Below, piece after piece: positions 44,245 through 53,235 of a stretch of DNA of 64,000 nt; within the stretch, counting starts at the first letter, position 1, and the number at the start of each line of letters is the position of its first letter. The translations under genes were made by a program, and so were the position numbers. The stretch comes from Halorussus salinisoli. Lineage in GTDB: Archaea; Halobacteriota; Halobacteria; Halobacteriales; Haladaptataceae. The DNA lies in assembly GCA_005239435.1 (NCBI GenBank), contig SZNP01000006.1, positions 301,080-365,079 of the forward strand. The letters are read 5' to 3'. The notes under the pieces are model-generated. The model made no database searches and was not told the origin of the DNA. It saw nothing but the letters and a program-made list of their open reading frames with translations.

Positions 44245-45249
44245 TCAGAAGTTCACGGCGTCCCGGATGCCTTCCTTGATGCGGGCGGGTTCGGGCAGGT
44301 AGTAATCTTCGAGCGCGTACAGCGGGAACGGCGTGTCGAACCCGGTGATGCGCTCGACGGGAGCCTCCTGATACAGCAGGGCCTCCTCCTGGATGATGGA
44401 CGAGATTTCCGCGCCGAGTCCGCCGGTCTTCGGCGCTTCGTGGACGACCGCCGCGCGGCCCGTCTTCTTGAACGACTCCACGATGGTCTCCTCGTCGAGC
44501 GGCGAGACGGTCCGGAGGTCCACGACCTCCACGTCGATTTCGCCCTCCAACTCCTGGGCGGCCTCGACGGTCGGTCGGGTCATCGCACCCCACGTGAACA
44601 CCGAGATGTCGGTGCCTTCCTCGCGGACGGCGGCCTCGCCGATGGGAACCTCGTAGGATTCGGTCGGCACGTCGCCGCGGAACGCCCGGTAGATGAGCTT
44701 CGGTTCGAGGAACATCACGGGGTCGGGGTCGCGGATGGCCGAGGTCAGCAGGCCCTTGGTGTCGTACGGCGTGCTGGGGATGACGACCTTCAGACCCGGC
44801 TGGTGGGCGAAGAAGGCCTCCGTGGACTCGGAGTGGTGTTCCGGCGCACGGATGCCGCCACCGTAGGGCGCGCGGATGACCATCGGACAGGTGAACCGAC
44901 CGCGGCTACGGGTACGGAGTCTCGCGGCGTGGCTCACGATCTGGTCGAAGCCGGGGTAGATGAAGCCCATGAACTGGATCTCCGGGATGGGCTTCAGGCC
45001 GTAGGCCGCCATGCCGATGGCGGTGCCGATGATGCCGGACTCGGCCAGCGGCGTGTCGATGACGCGGTCGCCGCCGAACTCGTCGTAGAGTCCTTCGGTC
45101 GCGCGGAACACCCCGCCGTTCTTGCCGACGTCCTCGCCCATGACGAGCACGTCGTCGTCCTGCTGCATCTCGGTATACAGTCCGTCTCGGACCGCCTGTA
45201 CCAGCGTGAGGTTCTCGGTCTCTTGCTCTCGTTCTGCTTGTTGACTCAT
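44245..45249 (-). CDS. 2-oxoacid dehydrogenase E1 beta
   Basis: This 334-residue beta subunit of the heterotetrameric, thiamine-diphosphate E1 has conserved blocks LVQAVRDGLYTEM at the start, LVMGEDVGKNGGVFRATEGL (about 40-58) with the catalytic glutamate, FMGFIYPGFDQIVSHAARLR (about 94-113) and a C-terminal DTPFPLYALEDYYLPE. E1-alpha lies 3 bp upstream and E2 3 bp downstream. The branched-chain (BCKDH) and pyruvate types are very alike, so the substrate is open. Its close neighbours lpdA and lipA supply E3 and the lipoyl cofactor. Confidence 0.93.
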   Translation of the reverse strand: MSQQAEREQETENLTLVQAVRDGLYTEMQQDDDVLVMGEDVGKNGGVFRATEGLYDEFGGDRVIDTPLAESGIIGTAIGMAAYGLKPIPEIQFMGFIYPGFDQIVSHAARLRTRSRGRFTCPMVIRAPYGGGIRAPEHHSESTEAFFAHQPGLKVVIPSTPYDTKGLLTSAIRDPDPVMFLEPKLIYRAFRGDVPTESYEVPIGEAAVREEGTDISVFTWGAMTRPTVEAAQELEGEIDVEVVDLRTVSPLDEETIVESFKKTGRAAVVHEAPKTGGLGAEISSIIQEEALLYQEAPVERITGFDTPFPLYALEDYYLPEPARIKEGIRDAVNF

Positions 45250-45252
45250 TGG

Positions 45253-46374
45253 TTAGTCCTCCAGAAGCGCATCGTCGCCGTACTGCTCTCGAATCTCTCC
45301 GAACCAGTCGAACTGTTCTCGGAGTCGCTTGGGCATGTCGGCGTAGACGTGCGCGAAGATTTCCTCGGGGTCGGGACGCTCGACCGCTTCGGCCGCGTCG
45401 ATGGCGTCGGCGACCGTTTCTTCGACCTCCTGCTCGATGGCTTCGACCTTCTCGTCGTCAAGGGCGCCACGGTCGCGCAGGAACGACTCCAGTCGCGGAA
45501 TGGGGTCCTTCTGCTTCCAGCGCTCGACCTCCTCGTCGTCACGATAGACCGAGGGGTCGTCGGCCGTGGTGTGGGCACCGTAGCGGTACTGGACCGCCTC
45601 GATGAGGGTCGGTCGGAGGTCGTCCTCGCCCGGGTTCTTGGCCTTCTCGATGGCGTCCTTCGTCGCCTTGTACACCGCGAGGGGGTCCATGCCGTCAACT
45701 TGTACGCCCTCGAAACCGTAGGCCTGGGCCTTCTGAGCGATGGTGGCCGAGGCGGTCTGGCGCTCTCGCGGGACCGAAATCGCCCACTGGTTGTTGTTAC
45801 AGAAGAACACCGTGGGCGTGTCGAAGACGCCCGCGAAGTTCAGCCCCTCGTGGAAGTCGCCCTCGCTGGTCGCGCCGTCGCCGAAGTAACAGAGGAACGC
45901 CTTCTCTTCGCCCTTGAGCTTCGAGGCCCACGACGCACCGGTCGCGTGGGGAATCTGCGTCGCTATCGGCACCGCGACGGTGAAGATGTTGGCGTCGTCG
46001 GGGATGGCGTTGCCTTGTTCGTGGCCCATCCAGTACAGCAGGGTCTGTTTCAGCGACAGACCACGGACGAGCGCCGCGCCGTGTTCCCGATAGCTCGGGA
46101 ACATCCAGTCGTCGTCGGCCAGCGCGTGGGCGCTCCCGATCTGGGCACCCTCCTGTCCGGAGAGCGGCGGGTAGGTACCCATCCGTCCCTGCCGGTTGAG
46201 CGAGACCGCACGCTCGTCGAAGTGGCGGGTGAGCTTCATCTCGCGGTACATGTCCACCATCTCCTCGTCGGAGATGTCGGGCACGTCCGCGCCCTCTACC
46301 AAGTTACCGTCCTCGTCGAGGACCTGTACGCGGTCCTGGGGGTCTTGGTGTACAATACTCACGGTCGAACCCAT
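45253..46374 (-). CDS. 2-oxoacid dehydrogenase E1 alpha
   Basis: This 373-residue alpha subunit binds thiamine diphosphate. The motif [18 protein letters not shown] followed by [11 protein letters not shown] is the GDGx(25-30)NN cofactor site. [16 protein letters not shown] and [20 protein letters not shown] are the conserved loops for subunit contact and phosphorylation-loop equivalents. It decarboxylates the 2-oxoacid and reductively acylates the E2 lipoyl group. It is the first gene of the E1/E2 run. A minus-strand TATA-like CTATAATGCG (about 46402-46411) lies 28-37 bp upstream of the ATG. An inverted repeat about 87-106 bp upstream could be an operator. Confidence 0.93.
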   Translation of the reverse strand: MGSTVSIVHQDPQDRVQVLDEDGNLVEGADVPDISDEEMVDMYREMKLTRHFDERAVSLNRQGRMGTYPPLSGQEGAQIGSAHALADDDWMFPSYREHGAALVRGLSLKQTLLYWMGHEQGNAIPDDANIFTVAVPIATQIPHATGASWASKLKGEEKAFLCYFGDGATSEGDFHEGLNFAGVFDTPTVFFCNNNQWAISVPRERQTASATIAQKAQAYGFEGVQVDGMDPLAVYKATKDAIEKAKNPGEDDLRPTLIEAVQYRYGAHTTADDPSVYRDDEEVERWKQKDPIPRLESFLRDRGALDDEKVEAIEQEVEETVADAIDAAEAVERPDPEEIFAHVYADMPKRLREQFDWFGEIREQYGDDALLED

Positions 46375-46460
46375 CCTGACATATTCAATAGGTCACGGCC
46401 ACGCATTATAGGGTTTTCGTAACTAACTTTCCATAGGTACGATTCTTGCGGGGCTTTCCA

Positions 46461-46480
46461 GTGGAAATCCTTACTTCCAC
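46461..46480. promoter_or_regulatory. Inverted repeat upstream of E1 alpha
   Basis: GTGGAA and TTCCAC are separated by eight bases, about 87-106 bp before the E1-alpha start and upstream of its TATA-like box. It may be an operator, or the tail of the lipA transcript. The evidence is only positional. Confidence 0.25.
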
Positions 46481-46631
46481 CGGGTTAAATCAGCACTTTC
46501 TAAATTTTTCCCCAGTTAAATAGACGTTCGTCTGATAACGTCCTGATTTAGAGGCTCTGGGTGAACGAACGGCAAGTATTGCGTCAATCGTTACGTGAGT
46601 ATTTTTCGCCAGCGCCGGCGACGGCGTTCGC

Positions 46632-47570
46632 TCAAACCGACGCTCTTCGGGCATCGCGGCGGGCCTGTTCGACCGTCTTTCCGTCCCGAAGTACGGCGTC
46701 TACGAACAGTTCGCCCGCTTTGTACGACGACCGGACCATCGGGCCGCTGGCGCAGTAGAGAAAGTCGAGTTCCTCCTCGGCGACCTGCCGCCACGTCTCG
46801 AACTTCGAGGGGTGGACGTACGTTTCGACGTCGAGGTGCGTGCGCGAGGGTTGGAGATACTGACCGAGCGTCACGACGTCCACGTCGGCCTCCCGGAGGT
46901 CGCTGAGCGTCTGGTAGACCTCGTGGTCGTACTCTCCGACTCCGAGCATGATGGAGGTCTTGGTGTAGATGTCCGACTCGCGTTCGACCTGCTCGAGGAC
47001 GCTCAGGCTCTGCTCGTAGCCAGCGCGAGGGTCCCGGACGGGTTGCTGGAGGCGCTCGACGGTCTCGACGTTGTGCGCGACGACGTCCGGTTCGGCGTCG
47101 ATGATCTTCTGGATAAGTGCCTCCTCGCCCTGGAAGTCGGGAATCAGCACCTCGACGAGAATCGAGGGGTCGCGCTCCTTGATCTCCCGAATCGTCTGTG
47201 CGAAGTGGGCCGCGCCCTGCCCTTCGAGGTCGTCACGGTCTACGGAGGTGAGGACGACGTAGTCGAGACCGATTTCGGCGACCGCGCTCGCCACGTTCGC
47301 GGGTTCGTCGGGGTCGAGCGGTTGGCCACCGCCGGTGTCCACGTCGCAGAACCCGCAGTTGCGAGTACACTGGTCGCCCATCAGCATGAACGTCGCGGTA
47401 CCCCCGGACTCGGAGTTCTTTCCGCTCCAGCACTCGCCGAGGTTCGGGCAGTTGGCCTCCTCGCAGACGGTGTTGAGGTCGTGGTCTCGCAACGTCTGCT
47501 TGATGCCCGTGAACTCTTGGCCGGATGGCGGTTGCATCTTGAGCCAATCGGGTTTCCGGCGGCGACTCAT
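46632..47570 (-). CDS. lipA: Lipoyl synthase
   Basis: This 312-residue radical SAM enzyme inserts two sulfurs into protein-bound octanoyl groups. The radical SAM cluster ligands are C68, C72 and C75 (CTRNCGFC). The auxiliary-cluster cysteines are C36, C41 and C47 (CEEANCPNLGEC), with the C-terminal serine ligand in VRSSYKAGE. Length and motif order match LipA. It is upstream of E1-alpha on the same strand, so the cofactor is made next to the enzyme needing it, the E2 at 42679. The gap to E1-alpha is 257 bp, so transcription is probably separate. Confidence 0.95.
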   Translation of the reverse strand: MSRRRKPDWLKMQPPSGQEFTGIKQTLRDHDLNTVCEEANCPNLGECWSGKNSESGGTATFMLMGDQCTRNCGFCDVDTGGGQPLDPDEPANVASAVAEIGLDYVVLTSVDRDDLEGQGAAHFAQTIREIKERDPSILVEVLIPDFQGEEALIQKIIDAEPDVVAHNVETVERLQQPVRDPRAGYEQSLSVLEQVERESDIYTKTSIMLGVGEYDHEVYQTLSDLREADVDVVTLGQYLQPSRTHLDVETYVHPSKFETWRQVAEEELDFLYCASGPMVRSSYKAGELFVDAVLRDGKTVEQARRDARRASV

Positions 47571-48095
47571 TGGCCGTGTGTTCGGCGCGGGTGGTGAAAA
47601 GGGTGGGGTATTCGCGTTCGTCGGTGGGCGTTTGGTCGGTTTTGGGTCGTGAGAGTTTGGAGGAATGGAGTTTTACTTACGTCGTTCGGGTCCGACTTCT
47701 GTCGGCGGGTCTCGTGTCATATTTCTAATCGTTTCTTATATATTTTCTCCTCTATATTGGAAACGTTTTTCTTTCCTAGAACACGCTGACGAGGTCTCGC
47801 GGTTCGAGAACGCGCCAGCCGCGCAAGGTCGTCGGGGCTTCTCTCGGCCCCTCACGTTCTCGGTTCCCCCTACATTCTCGGCCCCTCCACAGTCTCGGCC
47901 TGGATGCTCCGTCGCGGTGCGGTCCGGCCGTCCCAGAACCCGTCGTCCAAATCGACACCCCCCGCAATTCCAACCTACCGACACGACCGGAATCACCTAG
48001 CCGAAACCAAGCGGAACGGTTCGAAACGAGGTACGACACCGTTCCGTCGCACTAAGCCCCGAATAACAAAGCCTCTCAGGAACCAACTATCGAGC
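47571..48095. other. Long intergenic region, 525 bp
   Basis: This spacer lies between divergent genes lipA and the DUF378 gene. It contains a markedly AT-rich segment (about 47720-47775, including TTATATATTTTC). An AATAACAAAGCC stretch lies before the DUF378 ATG. The middle part (about 47800-47960) is C+T-rich with short CTCGGCCCCTC- and CTCGGTTCCCC-like repeats. Open frames on either strand look random in composition. I see no RNA gene. Confidence 0.5.
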
Positions 48096-48431
48096 ATGAA
48101 CACCAACATCTTCGACTGGGTCGCCATCATCCTCACCGCTATCGGCGCGATAGTGTGGGGCCTCCTCGGCGTCACCGGACTCTCGGGCGAGGCGGTCAAC
48201 ATCATCAACGTGATTCTCGAACCCATCTTCCGGCCCGGTCCCGCCCAGACCGTCGAGTATCTCATCTACGTTCTCGTCGGCATCGCGGGTGTCTACCTGC
48301 TGTTCACCGCCTACAAGATGGGCCGGGCGAGTCGTCGGGCCACCCGCGAACGCCGCAAGCGCGACGCCACGACTCGGACCGACGCGACCACCGACCGGAC
48401 CGACACCGACAACACCAACACCGAGTCCTAG
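48096..48431 (+). CDS. DUF378 family membrane protein
   Basis: This 111-residue protein has two membrane helices (about 4-28, IFDWVAIILTAIGAIVWGLLG, and 51-72). The conserved NP-free turn GPAQTVEYLIYVLVGIAGVYLL matches DUF378, whose function is unknown. The last 35 residues form an Arg/Thr/Asp-rich hydrophilic tail. The ATG at 48096 directly precedes helix 1; earlier in-frame codons give a basic, disordered leader. It is a single gene, convergent with a class II aldolase. Confidence 0.82.
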   Translation: MNTNIFDWVAIILTAIGAIVWGLLGVTGLSGEAVNIINVILEPIFRPGPAQTVEYLIYVLVGIAGVYLLFTAYKMGRASRRATRERRKRDATTRTDATTDRTDTDNTNTES

Positions 48432-48567
48432 GCGTCGTCGTGTTTTGAGACGTTTTCTTCCGAGCGTACTGCTCGCTCTGCACCGAGATAGCCACCGGAA
48501 GAAACGTCGTGACGACCGCCTCCGAAGGGCGGAGTCGTCTCACCGAGAATCAGACGCCGAAGAACTC

Positions 48568-49203
48568 CTACTCGTCGTCCTGTCCGTAGCCTTCGAACTT
48601 CTCGGCCACGTCTCCCATCTCCTCGGCACTGAGTTGGACCGGACTCCCGATGGCCTTCGCCTGACAGTAGATGCGTGCCGTGTACTCGACGTTGACCGCG
48701 GTTTCGAGCGCGGCGTCGGCGTCCTCGCCCGTCACGAGCAGCCCGTGGTTGGCGAGCAGGCACGCCTCGGCGTCGGCGTCCTCCATCGCGGCCACCGCGT
48801 TCTCGGCGAGTTCCGCCGTGCCGTAGGTGGCGTAGTCGGCGACCGGGACGGTGGTTCCGGCGAGCGCGAGCATGTAGTGGACCGGCGGAATCGGTTCGTG
48901 GAGAATCGCCAGCGTCGATGCCCACGGCGAGTGGGTGTGGACGATTGCGCCCGCGTCGAGGTTCCGGTAGACCGCGGCGTGCATCGGCGTCTCGCTCGAC
49001 GGGGCAGTCGTACCCGCGACCTGCTCGCCCTCCAGCGAGACCACGGGGACGTCTTGGGCGTCGATTCGGTCGTAGGCGACGCCCGTCGGCGTGACCGCGA
49101 ATCGGTCGTTCCGGCGAACGCTCAGGTTTCCGGTTCGGCCGGGGGTGAGACTCGCAAGGTCCGGTGCGCGAGTGGCGACCGCGCGACGTTCCGCTCCAAG
49201 CAT
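48568..49203 (-). CDS. Class II aldolase/adducin family protein
   Basis: This 211-residue zinc-dependent aldolase-type protein has conserved blocks GNLSVR (about 25-30), TPTGVAYD, SSETPMHAAVY with E71, HTHSPWAS with H89 and H91, and ANHGLLVTGE with H153. These are the zinc and catalytic residues of the fuculose-1-phosphate aldolase family. Possible substrates are methylthioribulose-1-phosphate, fuculose-phosphate or ribulose-phosphate derivatives; none is indicated by the neighbours. A minus-strand TATA-like ATATATAG lies about 25-30 bp before the ATG. It is convergent with the DUF378 gene. Confidence 0.87.
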   Translation of the reverse strand: MLGAERRAVATRAPDLASLTPGRTGNLSVRRNDRFAVTPTGVAYDRIDAQDVPVVSLEGEQVAGTTAPSSETPMHAAVYRNLDAGAIVHTHSPWASTLAILHEPIPPVHYMLALAGTTVPVADYATYGTAELAENAVAAMEDADAEACLLANHGLLVTGEDADAALETAVNVEYTARIYCQAKAIGSPVQLSAEEMGDVAEKFEGYGQDDE

Positions 49204-49360
49204 GTACGTTCCAACTCAGGGGAGGTAACTATATATTCTCCCCGACCGGAAATCGGCCGAACCGGTGTCGAGTGCCGCGCGTCCGACGCGTCGACGAGCC
49301 CATAAACATCGGAAAATTTATCAGTAGAAGCATTTTATTATTGTCGAAGAAAAGGAAACA

Positions 49361-50758
49361 ATGGTAGACGTATCGCGGGAAGAGATCACCGACGGTTCGC
49401 TCGTTCGCTCCCTACTGTTCCTCGCAGCACCGTTAGTCGTCCAAAATCTCGTGCAGGTCGCCCAGCAGATCGTCGATACGTTCTGGGTCGGGCGACTCGG
49501 CGGGGAGGCCGTCGCGGCCGTCGGCGTGAACTTTCCCGTCATCGCGTTCATCTACAGTGCCGCCGCGGTCGTGTTCACCGGGACGCAGGTCGTCGTCTCG
49601 CAACGCGCCGGGGCCGACGACATCACGGGCGGACGTCGAACCGCGTTTCACGGACTGACGTTGGCGTTTTTTGGCGCGACCGCACTCGCGGTACTCGTCA
49701 TCGTCGGTGCGGACACCATCATCGAACTCGTGTTGTCCGGTGACGAGGTGACGGCACTCGCGGCGACCTACCTCGGAACGTACATGTTCGGCCTCCCGTC
49801 TGCGGTCATGAGCGACGCGCTCGAAGGCGGGTTCGTCGGGTGGGGGGACTCGCGGGCCGCGATGTACATCAACGTCACTTCGGTCGTGGTCAACATCGGA
49901 CTCGACCCGTTCCTCATCCTCGGGTGGGGACCGTTCGAGTCGATGGGCGTCCGCGGAGCGGCCATGGCGACCGCAATCGGATACACCGCGGGGTTCCTGC
50001 TCGCACTCGCACTGTTCCTGAGAGGGCGGGACGGGTTCGTTCTCACGCGGGAGACGATCTCCTTCGAGCTCGACGAGTACCGCGAAATCCTCGACGTCGG
50101 CGTTCCGACCGGTGCCCAACGAGGTCTCAGCCAGTTGGTGCGCGTCCTCATCATCGCACTGGTCTCGGCGGTTGGCGGGGCGGCCGCAGTCGCGGCCTAC
50201 ACCATCGGTGCGCGAATCGCCAGCGTCGCCTTCATTCCGGCGCAGGGCCTCTCGGGCGCGGCCCAGAGTATCGTCGGCCAGAATCTCGGGGCGAACAACC
50301 CCGGGCGCGCCCGCCGGACGACGTGGGTCGGCGCGGCCATCGCCGCGGTCGGTCTCACCATCGCGGGTTCCGTCCAGTGGTTCGCGCCCGAACTGCTGGT
50401 TAACGCGTTCGTCGTCGATATGAGTCAGCGAGGCTTCGAGTTGACGGTCGATTACCTCCAGATACTCGTCCTCGGCTACTGGGCTATCGGCGCGATGTAC
50501 GTGTTCAACGCCGGATTCAACGGCGCACGCCGGACCAAGGTCAGCATGGTCGCCGGAATGCTGAAGTACTGGGGAGTCAGACTCCCGATCGCCGCAATCG
50601 GCGCTCTGTGGCTCGATTTCGGCGTCCACGCGGTGTTCTGGGCGGTCACCATCTCGAACGTCGTCGGCGCTATCGGTGCGGGCCTCTACTACTACTACAC
50701 GACCAGCAACGGGATGTTGAAGCAGGCCGCAGAGAAAGCGGGCGCGACAGCGGACTGA
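49361..50758 (+). CDS. MATE family efflux transporter
   Basis: This 465-residue exporter has about 12 helices in two halves. The first half starts LLFLAAPLVVQNLVQVAQQIVDTFWVGRL, a NorM-like signature. A conserved VGWGDSRAAMYINV loop is mirrored in the second half by NAGFNGARRTKVSMV. It differs from the MATE gene at 25238 in every block, so they are separate families of exporters. The substrate is unknown. The promoter is AT-rich (TTTATCAG near 49317-49324). It is convergent with the helicase gene. Confidence 0.88.
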   Translation: MVDVSREEITDGSLVRSLLFLAAPLVVQNLVQVAQQIVDTFWVGRLGGEAVAAVGVNFPVIAFIYSAAAVVFTGTQVVVSQRAGADDITGGRRTAFHGLTLAFFGATALAVLVIVGADTIIELVLSGDEVTALAATYLGTYMFGLPSAVMSDALEGGFVGWGDSRAAMYINVTSVVVNIGLDPFLILGWGPFESMGVRGAAMATAIGYTAGFLLALALFLRGRDGFVLTRETISFELDEYREILDVGVPTGAQRGLSQLVRVLIIALVSAVGGAAAVAAYTIGARIASVAFIPAQGLSGAAQSIVGQNLGANNPGRARRTTWVGAAIAAVGLTIAGSVQWFAPELLVNAFVVDMSQRGFELTVDYLQILVLGYWAIGAMYVFNAGFNGARRTKVSMVAGMLKYWGVRLPIAAIGALWLDFGVHAVFWAVTISNVVGAIGAGLYYYYTTSNGMLKQAAEKAGATAD

Positions 50759-50822
50759 CGGCACGTCGCACCGACCGAGGACTCGGCGAGCGCGACCTTT
50801 GCAAAAGCAGACCCGTAGTAAC

Positions 50823-53171
50823 CTACTTCACTCGGACGGTCCGCGAGTCCGTCACCGGAAGCAGAGGCAGTTCCGGGAACGAGACTTCCACGACGTACTC
50901 CATCTCGTCGTCGGTGCCACCGAAGACGCCCACCGGGACGGTCGTCTCGCCGTCGAGGTACGTGGTCGTCTCGGTCATCTCGACGCCGTTGACCGTCACG
51001 CGAATCCCGGCCTGCGCGCCCTGTCCCGCGTTCCGGACGGTGACTTCGCGCATGTCGTTCTCGCCCTGGGGAATCGAGTCGGGGAACGACCCCCACTCGA
51101 CTTCGACCCGGGGCAGGTCGCGGGCGCTTTCGAGGACCGCTTCGGCGACGCCCGCGGTGAGACCGGCGTCGACGAGTCCGCCTTCGCCGACCTCGCGTAC
51201 GTCGGCGGGCGTAGCGATACCCTCCGTCGCTAACTTGCTCGCTCGGCCCGACCCCACGCCGTCGATTGCGGTCAGGCCCACCGCGTCGGAACTCACGCCG
51301 TGTTCGATGCGAGCCTCGACCCGGCGCGTGAGGTTCGCGGCTCTGGGTCGGTCGAAGCGTTCGAGGAACGCCCGGAGCGCCGCGAGGAGTCGGAGCGCGT
51401 TCTGGGTGATGACCCACGCGTCGCTCCGGAGTTCGGCGGGCGTCGTGCCCGTCATCGTCGAGCGCAGGATGGCGAGGATCTTCCGCGCACCGGGTTCCAG
51501 GTCGCCCGCTTGCTGGCCGACCAGCACCGAATCGACCGCCTCGCGCTCCGATTGGCGGGCGCTCACGCTGTCGAACTCAGCGGCGTCCGCGACGGTCCGG
51601 AGTACGTCGGCGGTCCCGATTTCGTCTCGCTGGGCGAGGTCGCGGAACTCCCCGGCGGTGTCGAGGCGGAGGTAGAACTTCGAGGCGAGTCGGCCGAGCG
51701 GGGTGGCCGAGACGTCGAGGCTCTCGCCGGTCTCCACGAAGCCCCGGTCTACGAGGCGTTCGAGGGTGGTCCGCACCCGGTCGCGGAGGTTCTCGAAGTC
51801 GTACTCGTCGGGCTTGGCCCGCGCCCGGACGTAGTAGAACGTGGTTTCGAGCCAGTCCATCACGTCGTCGAGACCCCGGATAGTGCCCATCGCTATCTCG
51901 GCGTTGAGGTGGGCGTCGAGGTCCTCGGCGAGTCGGGACTCGATCTCCTTGCCTTCCCGGAGGAGACGCCGGTACTTGTCGGCTTCCGCGTGGTCGCAGA
52001 CCACCCAGCCGTAGCCCACGTCGTCGTACTCGGGTCTCCCCGCCCGGCCGAGCATCTGGAGGATGTCGAGGGGGCTCATGTCGACTTCCCCCTCCAGGGG
52101 GTCGTGAATCTTGGTGTCCCGGAGGACGACGCATCTGGCGGGGAGGTTGACGCCCCACGCCAGCGTGGAGGTCGAGAACAGGAGCTGAATCTTGCCCTGC
52201 TTGAACCACTCCTCCACTCGGTCCTTGTCGCCCTTCGAGAGGCCGGCGTGGTGGAAGGCCACGCCGTCGAGAACCGACTTCCGGAGGGTGTCGTTCTGGA
52301 GGTCGTCGGCCTCGTTGTGGAAGTCGTAGTCGCCGCGCGCGCCCATCGGAACGTCGCGCTCGGCCACTTCGTCGCGGGCTTTCTTGGCTGCCTGCACGGT
52401 GTCCTGCCGGGAGGAGACGAACACGAGCGCCTGCCCGTCGTCGCGGATGTGGGGTTCGGCGAGGTCGAGGGCGCGGTAGAGCCGCCGGTACTTGTCGGCG
52501 AAGGAGTTGTCGCCGTGAGTGTACGTCTCGACGCCCAAGTGGAGGTCGACCGGCCGGTAGTCGTCGCCGAACTCGAAGGTGTTCTCGGGCGGCGCGTCGA
52601 GCCAATCGGCCACGTCTTCGACGTTGGGCATCGTCGCCGAGAGCGCGACGACGCGGGGGTCCGAGAGCCGTCGGAGGCGCGAGACCGTGACTTCGAGGAC
52701 GCTCCCGCGCTTCTCGGAGTCGAGCAGGTGGACCTCGTCGATGACGCAACAGTCCACCTCGCGGATGAAGGCGTATCGCCGCGAATCGTGCTTGCGAGTC
52801 GCCGAGTCGGTTTTCTCGGGCGTCATCACGAGGATGTCGGCGCGCTCGGCCCGACGGGGGTTGAGGTCGCGCTCGCCCGTGACGACGTACACCGAATATC
52901 CGAGGTCCTCGAACCGCTCCCACTCGCTCTCCTTCTCGTTGGTCAGTGCGCGCATCGGCGCGACGAACAGGGCGGTACCGCCCGCCTCCAAGGTCCGGCA
53001 GATGGCGAGTTCGGCCAGCGCGGTCTTGCCACTGGCAGTCGGCGCGCTCGCCACCACGTTCTCGTCGGTTTCGAGGAGCGCGTCGACGACCTCGCGCTGC
53101 ATGTCGTTGAACTTCTCGAACGGGAACACCTCGGCGAACTCGGGGTCGGGGACTGCCTCGGCGACTTCCAT
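50823..53171 (-). CDS. Ski2-like DEAD/DEAH-box helicase (Hel308-related)
   Basis: This 782-residue superfamily 2 helicase has Walker A PTASGKT (44-50), DEVH (145-148), SAT (178-180) and motif VI QMLGRAGRPEYDD. The winged-helix and ratchet domains run to about residue 600. A helix-hairpin-helix region follows (TAIDGVGSGRASKLATEGI, about 635-653). A C-terminal beta-sandwich of about 100 residues (EVTVRNAGQGAQAGIRVTVNG) resembles the Sec63/Brr2 or Ig-like tail. Hel308 and Brr2-like helicases share these parts. A role in replication-fork repair or RNA remodelling is plausible but unproven. The ATG at 53171 starts MEVAEAVPDP; longer in-frame extensions overlap the neighbouring gene and are not coding-like. 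Confidence 0.85.
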   Translation of the reverse strand: MEVAEAVPDPEFAEVFPFEKFNDMQREVVDALLETDENVVASAPTASGKTALAELAICRTLEAGGTALFVAPMRALTNEKESEWERFEDLGYSVYVVTGERDLNPRRAERADILVMTPEKTDSATRKHDSRRYAFIREVDCCVIDEVHLLDSEKRGSVLEVTVSRLRRLSDPRVVALSATMPNVEDVADWLDAPPENTFEFGDDYRPVDLHLGVETYTHGDNSFADKYRRLYRALDLAEPHIRDDGQALVFVSSRQDTVQAAKKARDEVAERDVPMGARGDYDFHNEADDLQNDTLRKSVLDGVAFHHAGLSKGDKDRVEEWFKQGKIQLLFSTSTLAWGVNLPARCVVLRDTKIHDPLEGEVDMSPLDILQMLGRAGRPEYDDVGYGWVVCDHAEADKYRRLLREGKEIESRLAEDLDAHLNAEIAMGTIRGLDDVMDWLETTFYYVRARAKPDEYDFENLRDRVRTTLERLVDRGFVETGESLDVSATPLGRLASKFYLRLDTAGEFRDLAQRDEIGTADVLRTVADAAEFDSVSARQSEREAVDSVLVGQQAGDLEPGARKILAILRSTMTGTTPAELRSDAWVITQNALRLLAALRAFLERFDRPRAANLTRRVEARIEHGVSSDAVGLTAIDGVGSGRASKLATEGIATPADVREVGEGGLVDAGLTAGVAEAVLESARDLPRVEVEWGSFPDSIPQGENDMREVTVRNAGQGAQAGIRVTVNGVEMTETTTYLDGETTVPVGVFGGTDDEMEYVVEVSFPELPLLPVTDSRTVRVK

Positions 53172-53235
53172 CGTTCGACTCACAGGGTCCGGGTGGCAAA
53201 GGCGTTTCTCTATCGGAACGAGCACGACGGGACGG

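Noticed and set aside
43153..46422. Very long open frame (over 1000 codons) antisense to the E1/E2 genes
   Set aside because: It mirrors three well-identified genes. In such GC-rich acidic genes the opposite strand stays open by codon bias, and the translated sequence shows only Asp/Leu/Val/Arg-rich shadow composition.
47665..48000. Possible small genes in the 525-bp gap between lipA and the DUF378 gene
   Set aside because: Open frames on both strands have random-looking composition, no clear start signals and no recognisable motif.
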